The translations under genes were made by a program, and so were the position numbers. A stretch of DNA of 10,381 nt from assembly GCA_030537915.1 (NCBI GenBank), contig JAUNUZ010000047.1, positions 1 through 10,381 of the forward strand. The letters run 5' to 3'. Of the stretch, positions 1-6,609 are shown in pieces; positions within the stretch are counted from its first letter, which is position 1; the number at the start of each line of letters is the position of its first letter. The notes beneath the pieces are model-generated. The model was given only the letters and a program-made list of their open reading frames with translations, had not been told where the DNA came from and searched no databases. The DNA is from Micrococcales bacterium. GTDB lineage: Bacteria; Actinomycetota; Actinomycetes; Actinomycetales; Dermatophilaceae.

Positions 1-14
1 CGCCCGTTGATCGA

Positions 15-160
15 GACGGCCACGTCAGAGGAAGCCGGTGCGAGTCCGGCGCGGTCCCGCCACTGTCATCTCGGCCCTCGAGTTCCCCCGCTCGGCGCAG
101 TGCTGTAGCCGATGCGCCGCGGGCACCCGAGCCCCGGGCAGCCAGGAACTCTGGGCCGTC
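15..160 (+). ncRNA. Cobalamin (AdoCbl) riboswitch upstream of cobN
   Basis: This is a leader RNA that binds adenosylcobalamin and represses the downstream cobN-chlID unit. The conserved core is visible: GAAGCCGGTGCGAGTCC (31-47), the B12-box type sequence GGTCCCGCCACTGT (53-66), and the 3' conserved GCAGCCAGGAACTCTGG (about 139-153). A closing P1 helix pairs GACGGCC (15-21) with GGCCGTC (154-160). The P5 stem GCCGG/CCGGC (34-38 with 46-50) closes a loop TGCGAGT (39-45). The stretch from about 70 to 138 is the variable peripheral domain. Any promoter would lie to the left of the window. Family assignment rests on recognised consensus elements; the fold was not computed. Confidence 0.93.
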
Positions 161-170
161 CCACCCATCC

Positions 171-186
171 CGGGGCGCGGACCCCG
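171..186 (+). promoter_or_regulatory. Expression-platform hairpin before cobN Shine-Dalgarno
   Basis: A perfect 5-bp hairpin, CGGGG/CCCCG (171-175 with 182-186), closes the loop CGCGGA (176-181). It begins 10 nt after the riboswitch P1 helix and abuts the AGAGAGG Shine-Dalgarno at 187-193. The same loop recurs in the cobO leader. By position it is a candidate for the P13/L13 hairpin whose loop kisses L5 of the aptamer: CGC in this loop can pair with GCG in L5 (40-42). A translational mode of control is inferred, since no U-tract follows. Confidence 0.6.
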
Positions 187-193
187 AGAGAGG
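187..193 (+). promoter_or_regulatory. Shine-Dalgarno of cobN
   Basis: AGAGAGG lies 10 nt before GTG 204. It supports this start, which gives the expected N-terminus with the CobN-like LLLSTSDTDLLSAR segment. Confidence 0.6.
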
Positions 194-203
194 CGCGCCC
201 ATC

Positions 204-3200
204 GTGTTCCTGCTCCTGTCCACCTCAGACACCGATCTGCTCTCGGCCCGCGCGGCCGCTGCCGACCGGCTCGGCCCCGTGCAATGGCGCTACGCCAACC
301 CGGCTCGATTGGCGGTAGCGGACCTGCCCGAGCTACTCGAGGGCACGGACCTCGTCGTCGTGCGGCTGCTCGGCGGGCGCCGCGCCTGGGAGGAGGGGCT
401 CGACCTGCTGCTCGCCTCCGGGCAAACCCGTCCGGTGGTCGTCCTCACCGGTGAGCAGGCTCCCGACGCCGAGCTCATGAGCGCCTCCACCGTGCCCGCC
501 GGCATCGCCGCCCAGGCGCACGCCTACCTCGCACACGGCGGCGCCGACAATGTCGCCGGCCTCGCAGCCTTCCTCTCCGACACCGTGCTCCTCACCGGGC
601 ACGGGTTCGACCCGCCCGCGAGCGCGCCGGCGTGGGGTTCGCTCGGCTGCACCGGAGCCTGCGGCGTCGGTGGCCGACCGCGCAGCGCATGCGGCGAGTC
701 CTCCTGCCGCGCCTGGCAGCGGCCGACCGACGGTGAGCTCCCGACGGTCGCGATCCTCTACTACCGCGCGCACCAGATGAGCGGCAATACCGCCTTCGTG
801 CATACGCTCGCCGATGCGGTCGAGGCTGCCGGCGGACGCGCGATGCCGCTGTACGTCGCGTCCCTGCGCGCCCCCGAGCCTGAGCTGCTAGAGACGCTGC
901 GTGAGGCCCATGCCGTTGTCACGACCGTTCTCGCGGCCGGCGGCACGACACCGGCGGCCGCGCAGGCGGGTGGTCAGGACGACGCCTGGGACGCCGGGGC
1001 ACTCGGTGATCTCGACGTGCCGATCATCCAAGCCTTCGCGCTGACGAGCTCCCGCGCCGAGTGGGAGGCCAACGGTGACGGTGTCAGCCCACTCGACGCC
1101 GCGACGCAGATCGCCGTGCCCGAGTTCGATGGGAGGATCATCTCGGTTCCCTTCTCCTTCAAGGAGATCGACCAAGACGGGCTGCCCGCCTACGTTCCCG
1201 ACCCGGATCGCTGCGCGCGGGCCGCGGGCATCGCCGTCGCCCACGCCCGACTGCGGCACGTGCCGGTCGGGCAGCGGCGCATCGGCCTCGTGCTGTCGGC
1301 CTACCCGACCAAGCACGCCCGCATCGGCAACGCCGTGGGCCTTGACACCCCGGCCTCGACGCTGGAGCTCATCAGGGCGATGCACGACGCGGGCTACGAC
1401 GTCGGCCCGCTCACCGGCCCCGACGCACTGCCCGGTCTCGAATCGGGAAACGGTGACGAACTCATCGCCGCGATCATCGCCCGCGGCGGTTACGACCAGG
1501 CCTGGCTCACCGCGGACGAACTCGCCAGCAACCCGCTGCGGGTTCCCGCGAGCGACTACGCGCGGTGGCTGCAGGACGTCGACCCGACGCTGCGCGCCAA
1601 GATCGAGAGTCAGTGGGGACAGGCGCCCGGTGAGCTCTACCTCGATGAGTCCCGCGGCGAACGCGACCTCGTCTACGCGGGCCTCACGTTCGGCAACCTC
1701 GTGCTCTTCGTTCAGCCCCCACGCGGGTTCGGCGAGAACCCCATCGCGATCTACCACGACCCCGACCTCGCTCCGACCCACCATTACCTGGGCATCTACC
1801 GCTGGCTGCAGGCCCGCCAGGACGACGGCGGTTTCGGCGCGGACGCGGTGGTGCACATGGGCAAGCACGGCAACCTCGAGTGGCTGCCCGGCAAGGGCGC
1901 CGCGCTGAGCGGCTCGTGCGCACCCGACGCCGTGCTCGGCAACCTGCCCCTGGTCTACCCCTTCCTCGTCAACGACCCCGGCGAGGGCACGCAAGCCAAA
2001 CGACGCGCGCACGCGGTGCTCGTCGACCACCTCGTGCCGCCGATGACGCGCGCCGACTCTTACGGTGACATCGCCCGGCTTGAGCAGCTGCTCGACGAAT
2101 ACGGCATCGTCTCGGTCATGGACCCGGGCAAGGCGCCGGCGATCCAGCAGCAGATCTGGACCCTGCTGCAGGCAGCGAAGCTCGACCACGACCTCGGGTT
2201 GACAGGCGCCGCTCCGGATGCGGGCAGCTTCGACGAACTCGTGCTTCACGTGGATGGCTGGCTCTGCGAGATCAAGGACGTCCAGATCCGTGGTGGCCTG
2301 CACATCCTGGGTCAGGCGCCGGTGGGCGAGCCGCGCGTCGCGCTCGTCCTGGCCATGCTGCAGGCGCGGCAGATGTGGGGCGGCACCAATACGCTGCCCG
2401 GGCTGCGCGAGGCTCTCGGCCTCGACGAAGGCGCGAAGAGCCGCCGCGAGACCGATGACGTCGAGGCGGTCGCGCGCGCGCTCGTGGAGGAGATGGAGGC
2501 CCGGGGCTGGGAGCGTTGGGCCATCGCCGGCGTGGTGGAATCCGTGTTGTCCAGCGAACTCGCTGCGGGCAACGTCGCCCCCAACGTCGAACAGGTCAGC
2601 GCGATCCTTGAGTTCGCGGTCGCCGAGGTCGTCCCGCGGCTGTCGGGCACCCGTGGCGAGATCGACAACGCCCTGCACGCGCTGGGCGGGGGGTTCGTTC
2701 CCGCCGGTCCGTCGGGCTCCCCCCTGCGCGGCCTCGTCAATGTGCTGCCGACCGGACGCAACTTCTACGCCGTCGACCCGCGCGCCATCCCGAGCCGGTT
2801 GGCCTACGAAACCGGCTGCGCCCTGGCCGATTCGCTCGTAGAGCGGTACGAGCGCGACCACGGCGAGGTCCCGGCGTCGGTCGGGCTGAGTCTGTGGGGC
2901 ACCAGTGCGATGCGCACCGCCGGTGACGACATCGGCGAGGCACTCGCGCTGCTGGGGGTGCGCCCGGTGTGGGACGAGGCGTCCCGCCGTGTCACCGGGC
3001 TCGAACTCGTGGCCGCCGCCGAGCTGGGCCGGCCACGCATCGACGTCACGCTGCGGATCAGCGGCTTCTTCCGGGACGCCTTCCCGCACGCCGTCGCGAT
3101 GCTCGACGACGCGGTGCGCCTGGCCGCCGACCAGGAGGAGCCCGACGAGGCCAATTTCGTGCGGGCCCACGTGCGTGCCGACGTGGCCAGCGGCATCGAC

Positions 3201-3930
3201 GCGGCGAAGGCGACCCGGCGGATCTTCGGCTCCCGGCCGGGTACCTACGGCGCCGGGCTGCTCGAACTCATCGACAGCCGCGACTGGCGCACCGACGCCG
3301 ACCTCGCGGAGGTCTACGCGACGTGGGGCGGCTACGCCTACGGTCGCGACCTGGATGGTGAACCGGCTCGCGACGCAATGGAATCGGCCTACAAGCGCAT
3401 CCGGGTGGCCGCGAAGAACATCGACACTCGCGAGCACGACATCGCGGACTCCGACGACTACTTCCAGTTCCACGGGGGCATGGTCGCGACCGTGCGCTCG
3501 CTCACGGGCACCTCTCCAGAGGCCTACCTCGGCGACTCGACCCGGCCGCAGACGGTCGCGACACGCACGCTGCTGGAAGAGACCTCGCGCGTCTTCCGCG
3601 CTCGGGTCGTCAACCCCAAGTGGATGGAGGCGATGCGTCGCCACGGTTACAAGGGCGCCTTCGAGATGGCTGCGACCGTCGACTACCTCTTCGGCTACGA
3701 CGCCACGACGAACGTCATCGCCGACTGGATGTACGAGCGGATCACCGCCGAATACGTGCTCGACCAGACGAACCGCGACTTCCTCGCGACCTCGAACCCG
3801 TGGGCGCTGCACGGCATGGCCGAGCGGCTGCTCGAGGCCGTCGATCGCGGGTTGTGGGAGGCGCCGGAGGCCGAGACGTTGGAGGCGCTGCGCTCGACGT
3901 ACCGAGGGCGATCTGGAGGACGCCAAGTGA
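204..3930 (+). CDS. cobN: CobN, cobaltochelatase large subunit, C-terminal frame displaced
   Basis: CobN is the porphyrin/corrin-binding large subunit of the ATP-dependent cobaltochelatase, which inserts Co2+ into hydrogenobyrinic acid a,c-diamide in the cytoplasm. It works with an AAA+/VWA partner encoded next door. Family segments seen in order are LLLSTSDTDLLSAR near the start, LYYRAH about residue 185, GFGENPIAIYHDP (508-520), HMGKHGNLEWLPGKG (551-565), and HDIADSDDYFQF followed by GGMVATVR (1078-1097). The length to the expected end, about 1240 residues, is normal for CobN. After Tyr1233 (3900-3902) the frame departs from the family. The next frame reads EGDLEDAK and then TGA at 3928-3930, the normal CobN ending, overlapping the chlID GTG as GTGA. 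In the frame as given, translation instead runs on into chlID. Residues 149-168 are unusually Cys-rich (C149, C153, C163, C168). Start GTG 204 has an SD and sits behind a B12 riboswitch. Confidence 0.93.
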
Positions 3931-6020
3931 GCGGGACGGGGTTTCCGTTCAGTGCGATCGTGGGGATGGACGCGCTGGGGCTCGCGCTGTGCCTGGCCGC
4001 TGCCGGCGAGCACATCGGCGGCGTGCTCGTGCGCGGCGAGAAGGGCACCGCGAAGACGACGATCGTCCGCGGCCTGGCCGCTTTGCTCGGCGACATCGCG
4101 GTCGTTCCCGGCTGTCGATTCGCCTGCGATCCAGGCGCGCCCGATCCCAACTGCCCCGACGTGGAGCGACACGAGGTAGGGCAGGCGCGCCGCCCGGTGC
4201 CCCTGGTGGAGCTGCCCGTCGGCGCGAGCGAAGACCGAGTGGCCGGCTCGCTGCACCTGGACTCGCTGCTCTCCAGCGGACGGGTCAGCTTCGAGCCGGG
4301 GCTGCTGGCCGCAGCGAACCGGGGAGTCCTCTACGTCGATGAGGTCAACCTGTTGCCCGACCACCTCGTCGACGGTCTGCTCGACGCGGCCGCCACCGGG
4401 CGCGCCCGGGTCGAGCGGGAGGGGGTGTCCGTCGAGCATGCGGCGCGCTTCGTGCTCGTGGGGACGATGAACCCCGAGGAGGGCGATCTGCGCCCGCAGC
4501 TTCTGGACCGCTTCGGTCTCGTCGTCGACGTCGCCGCCAGTCGCGACCCGCAGACGCGCGTCGAGGTCATCTCCCGCCGCCTGGATTTCGAGCACGATCC
4601 CGCTGGGTTCGCTGCCGGCTTCCGAGCCGCCGAGCGGGAACTCGCCCAACGGATCGCCGACGCCCGGGTGGCGGTCGGCTCGGTCGGTGCAGCGCGGGAG
4701 TCGTGGGGCAAGATCGCCCGGATCTGTGCCGCCTTCGATGTCGACGGCATGCGCGGCGACCTCGTCACGGCGCGCACCGCGGCTGCCCACGCGGCCTGGC
4801 AGGGCCAGGGCACGGTGAGTGATGAGGACATCCGCGTGGCCGCTCGACTCGCGCTGCCGCATCGCCGCCGCCGTAATCCGTTCGACACCCCGCAGTCGGC
4901 TGCGGCCGAGCTGGAGGAGATCCTGCGTCAGGTACTCGGCGACGAGCCGCCGCCCCAGCCGCAGGAGGTGCCCGAAGACCCAGAGCCGCAGCCCGGCGAC
5001 GAGGCGACGCCGCCGGCGGAGCAACCATCCGGCGATCCGCCTGACTCATCGCCGCCGCCACGACAGGACAGCGCCTCGGGGCCGGACCGGTCGGAACCGC
5101 CGAGCGCGTCGCCAGAGGGCTCTGGTGGTGACCCAGGTGAAGCGACGCCGCGCGACAGTCCGGCCGCAGGCGCCGGGGCGCAAAAGCCCCAGCGCGCCCG
5201 CGATCCGTTCGCCGTGCGACTCCTGCGCCTCGACCGGGTCGGCCAGGGCGTCGCTGGTCGGCGCTCGCGCGCCGTGACGACGGTGGGGCGGCACGTCCGG
5301 GCCCTCGAACCCGCCGACCCGCGGGGCAGAGGCGTGGCAGTCACCGACACGATCAGGGCCGCCGTCCCCGCGCAGCGCGAACGGGGTCGACGCGACGGCG
5401 AGGCGCTGCGCCTGCGTGGGGTCGACCTACGCCGCAGCTTGCGCGAGGGCAAGGAAGGCAATCTCGTGGTCTTCTGTGTCGACGCCTCGGGCTCGATGGG
5501 CGCCCTGCGGCGGATGACCCAGGTCAAGACCGCAGTGCTCGCGCTGCTCGTCGATGCCTACCAGCGCCGCGACAAGGTGGCGGTCGTGACATTCGCACGT
5601 GAGGCCGGCCAGGTGCTGCTGCCGGCCACCGGCAGCGTGGAAGTCGCCCGCACCCGCCTGGATGCCGCAGCGAGCGGGGGCCGCACGCCGCTCGCCGAGG
5701 GACTCACCGTCGCCGGGGACCTGATCCGCCGCGAGCGCGCCAAGGACCCGATGCGCCGCCCGCTCCTCATCGTGCTCACCGACGGCCGCGCCACGCACGG
5801 CCCCGACGCGCTCGCTCGCTCGCGCAGCGCCGCGGCCCGCATCCAAGGGATGGGCGTCACCAGCGTCGTCCTGGACTGTGAGTCCCCGCGGGGCGTCCGC
5901 CTGCACCTGGCCTGCGATCTCGCCGCGGTGCTCGGTGCCCGGCTCTTGCCACTGGACGAGGTCGACCTCCCCTCGACAGCCCAGCGGCAGCCGAGGCGCC
6001 CGTCGGCCGGTGCCGCCTGA
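204..6020 (+). CDS. cobN: Uninterrupted CobN-ChlID frame as the sequence stands (1938 aa)
   Basis: Read literally, one frame from GTG 204 to TGA 6018-6020 encodes a single 1938-residue polypeptide. CobN occupies residues 1-1241 and the AAA+/VWA chelatase subunit residues 1242-1938. A gene caller would report this as one CDS. The joint is not a designed linker: residues 1234-1241 (RGRSGGRQ) are the out-of-frame reading of the normal CobN tail. Their codons CGA, GGG, CGA, TCT, GGA, GGA are unlike the GC-ending codons used in the rest of the gene. The independent chlID start (GTG 3927 with GGAGG at 3915-3919) is intact, so free ChlID can probably still be made. I regard two genes with an indel at the joint as more likely than an evolved fusion, but the sequence alone cannot decide. 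Confidence 0.55.
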   Translation: MFLLLSTSDTDLLSARAAAADRLGPVQWRYANPARLAVADLPELLEGTDLVVVRLLGGRRAWEEGLDLLLASGQTRPVVVLTGEQAPDAELMSASTVPAGIAAQAHAYLAHGGADNVAGLAAFLSDTVLLTGHGFDPPASAPAWGSLGCTGACGVGGRPRSACGESSCRAWQRPTDGELPTVAILYYRAHQMSGNTAFVHTLADAVEAAGGRAMPLYVASLRAPEPELLETLREAHAVVTTVLAAGGTTPAAAQAGGQDDAWDAGALGDLDVPIIQAFALTSSRAEWEANGDGVSPLDAATQIAVPEFDGRIISVPFSFKEIDQDGLPAYVPDPDRCARAAGIAVAHARLRHVPVGQRRIGLVLSAYPTKHARIGNAVGLDTPASTLELIRAMHDAGYDVGPLTGPDALPGLESGNGDELIAAIIARGGYDQAWLTADELASNPLRVPASDYARWLQDVDPTLRAKIESQWGQAPGELYLDESRGERDLVYAGLTFGNLVLFVQPPRGFGENPIAIYHDPDLAPTHHYLGIYRWLQARQDDGGFGADAVVHMGKHGNLEWLPGKGAALSGSCAPDAVLGNLPLVYPFLVNDPGEGTQAKRRAHAVLVDHLVPPMTRADSYGDIARLEQLLDEYGIVSVMDPGKAPAIQQQIWTLLQAAKLDHDLGLTGAAPDAGSFDELVLHVDGWLCEIKDVQIRGGLHILGQAPVGEPRVALVLAMLQARQMWGGTNTLPGLREALGLDEGAKSRRETDDVEAVARALVEEMEARGWERWAIAGVVESVLSSELAAGNVAPNVEQVSAILEFAVAEVVPRLSGTRGEIDNALHALGGGFVPAGPSGSPLRGLVNVLPTGRNFYAVDPRAIPSRLAYETGCALADSLVERYERDHGEVPASVGLSLWGTSAMRTAGDDIGEALALLGVRPVWDEASRRVTGLELVAAAELGRPRIDVTLRISGFFRDAFPHAVAMLDDAVRLAADQEEPDEANFVRAHVRADVASGIDAAKATRRIFGSRPGTYGAGLLELIDSRDWRTDADLAEVYATWGGYAYGRDLDGEPARDAMESAYKRIRVAAKNIDTREHDIADSDDYFQFHGGMVATVRSLTGTSPEAYLGDSTRPQTVATRTLLEETSRVFRARVVNPKWMEAMRRHGYKGAFEMAATVDYLFGYDATTNVIADWMYERITAEYVLDQTNRDFLATSNPWALHGMAERLLEAVDRGLWEAPEAETLEALRSTYRGRSGGRQVSGTGFPFSAIVGMDALGLALCLAAAGEHIGGVLVRGEKGTAKTTIVRGLAALLGDIAVVPGCRFACDPGAPDPNCPDVERHEVGQARRPVPLVELPVGASEDRVAGSLHLDSLLSSGRVSFEPGLLAAANRGVLYVDEVNLLPDHLVDGLLDAAATGRARVEREGVSVEHAARFVLVGTMNPEEGDLRPQLLDRFGLVVDVAASRDPQTRVEVISRRLDFEHDPAGFAAGFRAAERELAQRIADARVAVGSVGAARESWGKIARICAAFDVDGMRGDLVTARTAAAHAAWQGQGTVSDEDIRVAARLALPHRRRRNPFDTPQSAAAELEEILRQVLGDEPPPQPQEVPEDPEPQPGDEATPPAEQPSGDPPDSSPPPRQDSASGPDRSEPPSASPEGSGGDPGEATPRDSPAAGAGAQKPQRARDPFAVRLLRLDRVGQGVAGRRSRAVTTVGRHVRALEPADPRGRGVAVTDTIRAAVPAQRERGRRDGEALRLRGVDLRRSLREGKEGNLVVFCVDASGSMGALRRMTQVKTAVLALLVDAYQRRDKVAVVTFAREAGQVLLPATGSVEVARTRLDAAASGGRTPLAEGLTVAGDLIRRERAKDPMRRPLLIVLTDGRATHGPDALARSRSAAARIQGMGVTSVVLDCESPRGVRLHLACDLAAVLGARLLPLDEVDLPSTAQRQPRRPSAGAA
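3915..3919 (+). promoter_or_regulatory. Shine-Dalgarno of chlID inside the cobN 3' end
   Basis: GGAGG lies 7 nt before GTG 3927, within the last codons of cobN. With the GTGA overlap it is a standard translational-coupling arrangement. Its survival shows that chlID has its own start despite the open frame running through from cobN. Confidence 0.7.
3927..6020 (+). CDS. chlID: ChlID-type AAA+/VWA cobaltochelatase subunit
   Basis: This is the ATPase motor subunit related to Mg-chelatase ChlI/BchI and ChlD/BchD, here 697 residues from GTG 3927. It is like the actinobacterial chelatase encoded beside cobO (Rv2850c type), which partners CobN. The ChlI-like AAA+ domain has Walker A GEKGTAKT (37-44), Cys63, Cys67 and Cys76 in a CRFACDP...DPNC segment typical of this family, Walker B VLYVDE (134-139), GTMNPEEGDLRPQLLDRFGL (sensor 1 and following), and an alpha-helical lid. 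A Pro/Glu/Ser-rich acidic linker runs from about 338 to 430. The C-terminal VWA domain carries an intact MIDAS motif, DASGS (519-523), with Thr587 in GGRTPLAEGL and LTDGRATHG. Every key residue I can name is present. It overlaps cobN by the GTGA tetranucleotide, so it is co-transcribed and probably coupled. Annotators may also call it a magnesium chelatase; the cob context argues for cobalt. Confidence 0.92.
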   Translation: MSGTGFPFSAIVGMDALGLALCLAAAGEHIGGVLVRGEKGTAKTTIVRGLAALLGDIAVVPGCRFACDPGAPDPNCPDVERHEVGQARRPVPLVELPVGASEDRVAGSLHLDSLLSSGRVSFEPGLLAAANRGVLYVDEVNLLPDHLVDGLLDAAATGRARVEREGVSVEHAARFVLVGTMNPEEGDLRPQLLDRFGLVVDVAASRDPQTRVEVISRRLDFEHDPAGFAAGFRAAERELAQRIADARVAVGSVGAARESWGKIARICAAFDVDGMRGDLVTARTAAAHAAWQGQGTVSDEDIRVAARLALPHRRRRNPFDTPQSAAAELEEILRQVLGDEPPPQPQEVPEDPEPQPGDEATPPAEQPSGDPPDSSPPPRQDSASGPDRSEPPSASPEGSGGDPGEATPRDSPAAGAGAQKPQRARDPFAVRLLRLDRVGQGVAGRRSRAVTTVGRHVRALEPADPRGRGVAVTDTIRAAVPAQRERGRRDGEALRLRGVDLRRSLREGKEGNLVVFCVDASGSMGALRRMTQVKTAVLALLVDAYQRRDKVAVVTFAREAGQVLLPATGSVEVARTRLDAAASGGRTPLAEGLTVAGDLIRRERAKDPMRRPLLIVLTDGRATHGPDALARSRSAAARIQGMGVTSVVLDCESPRGVRLHLACDLAAVLGARLLPLDEVDLPSTAQRQPRRPSAGAA

Positions 6021-6104
6021 GCCGGCCCGACGCGGAGCTACTGTCGGGATGGGCGGCTCCGCGATGCGGTAGGCGCGCACGACTCGGGTCTACGTCCGGG
6101 ACGC

Positions 6105-6110
6105 AGGAGG
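6105..6110 (+). promoter_or_regulatory. Shine-Dalgarno of the DUF488 gene
   Basis: A perfect AGGAGG lies 3 nt before ATG 6114. It is the strongest Shine-Dalgarno match in the window, though its spacing is short. Confidence 0.75.
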
Positions 6111-6113
6111 ATC

Positions 6114-6464
6114 ATGACCATCCACATCAAGAGCGTCCGAGACGCGCCGTGCGAGGCCGACGGCTACCGCGTGCTCGTCGACCGCCTGTGGCCGCGTGGC
6201 CTGACCAGGGAGGCTGTCGCCCACGACGTCTGGCTCAAGGAGGTCGGCGCCTCGGGGGAGCTAAGGCGCTGGTTCCGGGGCGACCCGAGCCGCTTCGACG
6301 CATTCGAACACCGATACCGCCAGGAGCTCGAATGCGGCGAGGCCCTGGCGGACCTTCGACGCATCGCTCGCGAGCACGCCACTGTGACACTTCTGGTCGA
6401 CTCGCGGGAGCCGGAGCGCAGCAAGGCCGCCGTTCTGCGCGATCTCCTGACACCTTGCCCCTGA
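6114..6464 (+). CDS. DUF488 family (YeaO-like) protein
   Basis: A small protein of 116 residues, the usual length of the DUF488 family, whose biochemical role is not established. Family landmarks are VDRLWPRGL (22-30), WLKEVGAS (40-47), LRRWF with a following DP (50-58), and FEHRYRQEL (64-72). The C-terminal segment VTLLVDSREPERSKAAVL is less typical: relatives usually have an aromatic-Ala-Ala-Lys/Arg-Asp run followed by Asn or His at this place (from memory). No signal peptide or membrane segment is visible. The start is fixed by AGGAGG. The gene begins 93 nt after chlID and could be read through from it. Its stop codon lies within the 5' arm and loop edge of a perfect inverted repeat. No link to B12 synthesis is evident. 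Confidence 0.85.
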   Translation: MTIHIKSVRDAPCEADGYRVLVDRLWPRGLTREAVAHDVWLKEVGASGELRRWFRGDPSRFDAFEHRYRQELECGEALADLRRIAREHATVTLLVDSREPERSKAAVLRDLLTPCP

Positions 6465-6489
6465 AGGCGCAGGGGCAAGGTGTCAGGAG
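6444..6489. terminator. Perfect 20-bp inverted repeat, candidate terminator
   Basis: Positions 6444-6463 are exactly complementary to 6470-6489, leaving a 6-nt loop AAGGCG. The inner part of the stem is CTTGCCCC/GGGGCAAG. The left arm covers the last DUF488 codons and part of its stop (TGA 6462-6464). The stem would be very stable and would separate the cobN-chlID-DUF488 unit from putP. No T-run follows either arm, so it is not a textbook intrinsic terminator. U-less hairpins of this type are proposed as terminators or mRNA 3'-end stabilisers in actinobacteria. A dispersed repeat element is the alternative. Confidence 0.6.
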
Positions 6490-6566
6490 CCGCTGAGCCA
6501 TCTTCGGGGGCGCTTCGTGACGGCGCCATCGCACCCGGGAGCGCGCCGGGGGCCTGCGGGAGGCAG

Positions 6567-6572
6567 TACGCT
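6567..6572 (+). promoter_or_regulatory. Possible -10 element for putP
   Basis: TACGCT fits the actinobacterial -10 pattern TAnnnT and lies 37 nt before ATG 6610, after the inverted repeat. No convincing -35 hexamer is seen at the proper spacing, so this is only a candidate. Confidence 0.25.
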
Positions 6573-6609
6573 TCGGCGGAATCCGTTTCGTTCCCGAAAG
6601 GCTCGACCC

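Noticed and set aside
38..454. Open frame starting inside the first riboswitch and overlapping cobN
   Set aside because: It runs through the conserved aptamer and the cobN start in another frame, and its product is low-complexity Arg/Pro/Ala without homology I can recognise.
888..5024. A 1378-codon open frame on the minus strand opposite cobN-chlID
   Set aside because: It is a codon-bias shadow: in GC-rich coding DNA the antisense frame rarely meets stops. The translation is Arg/Gly/Val-rich without any recognisable domain, and the plus strand is clearly CobN and ChlID.
6026..6048. Inverted repeat CCCGAC/GTCGGG after chlID as a terminator
   Set aside because: It has only 6 bp with an 11-nt loop and no T-run. 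This is expected by chance in DNA this GC-rich.
6517..6609. Upstream GTG start for putP adding 31 residues
   Set aside because: The extension is Arg/Pro-rich and hydrophilic and lies over the intergenic region, whereas ATG 6610 has a good SD and gives PutP numbering identical to E. coli at Arg40 and Asp55.
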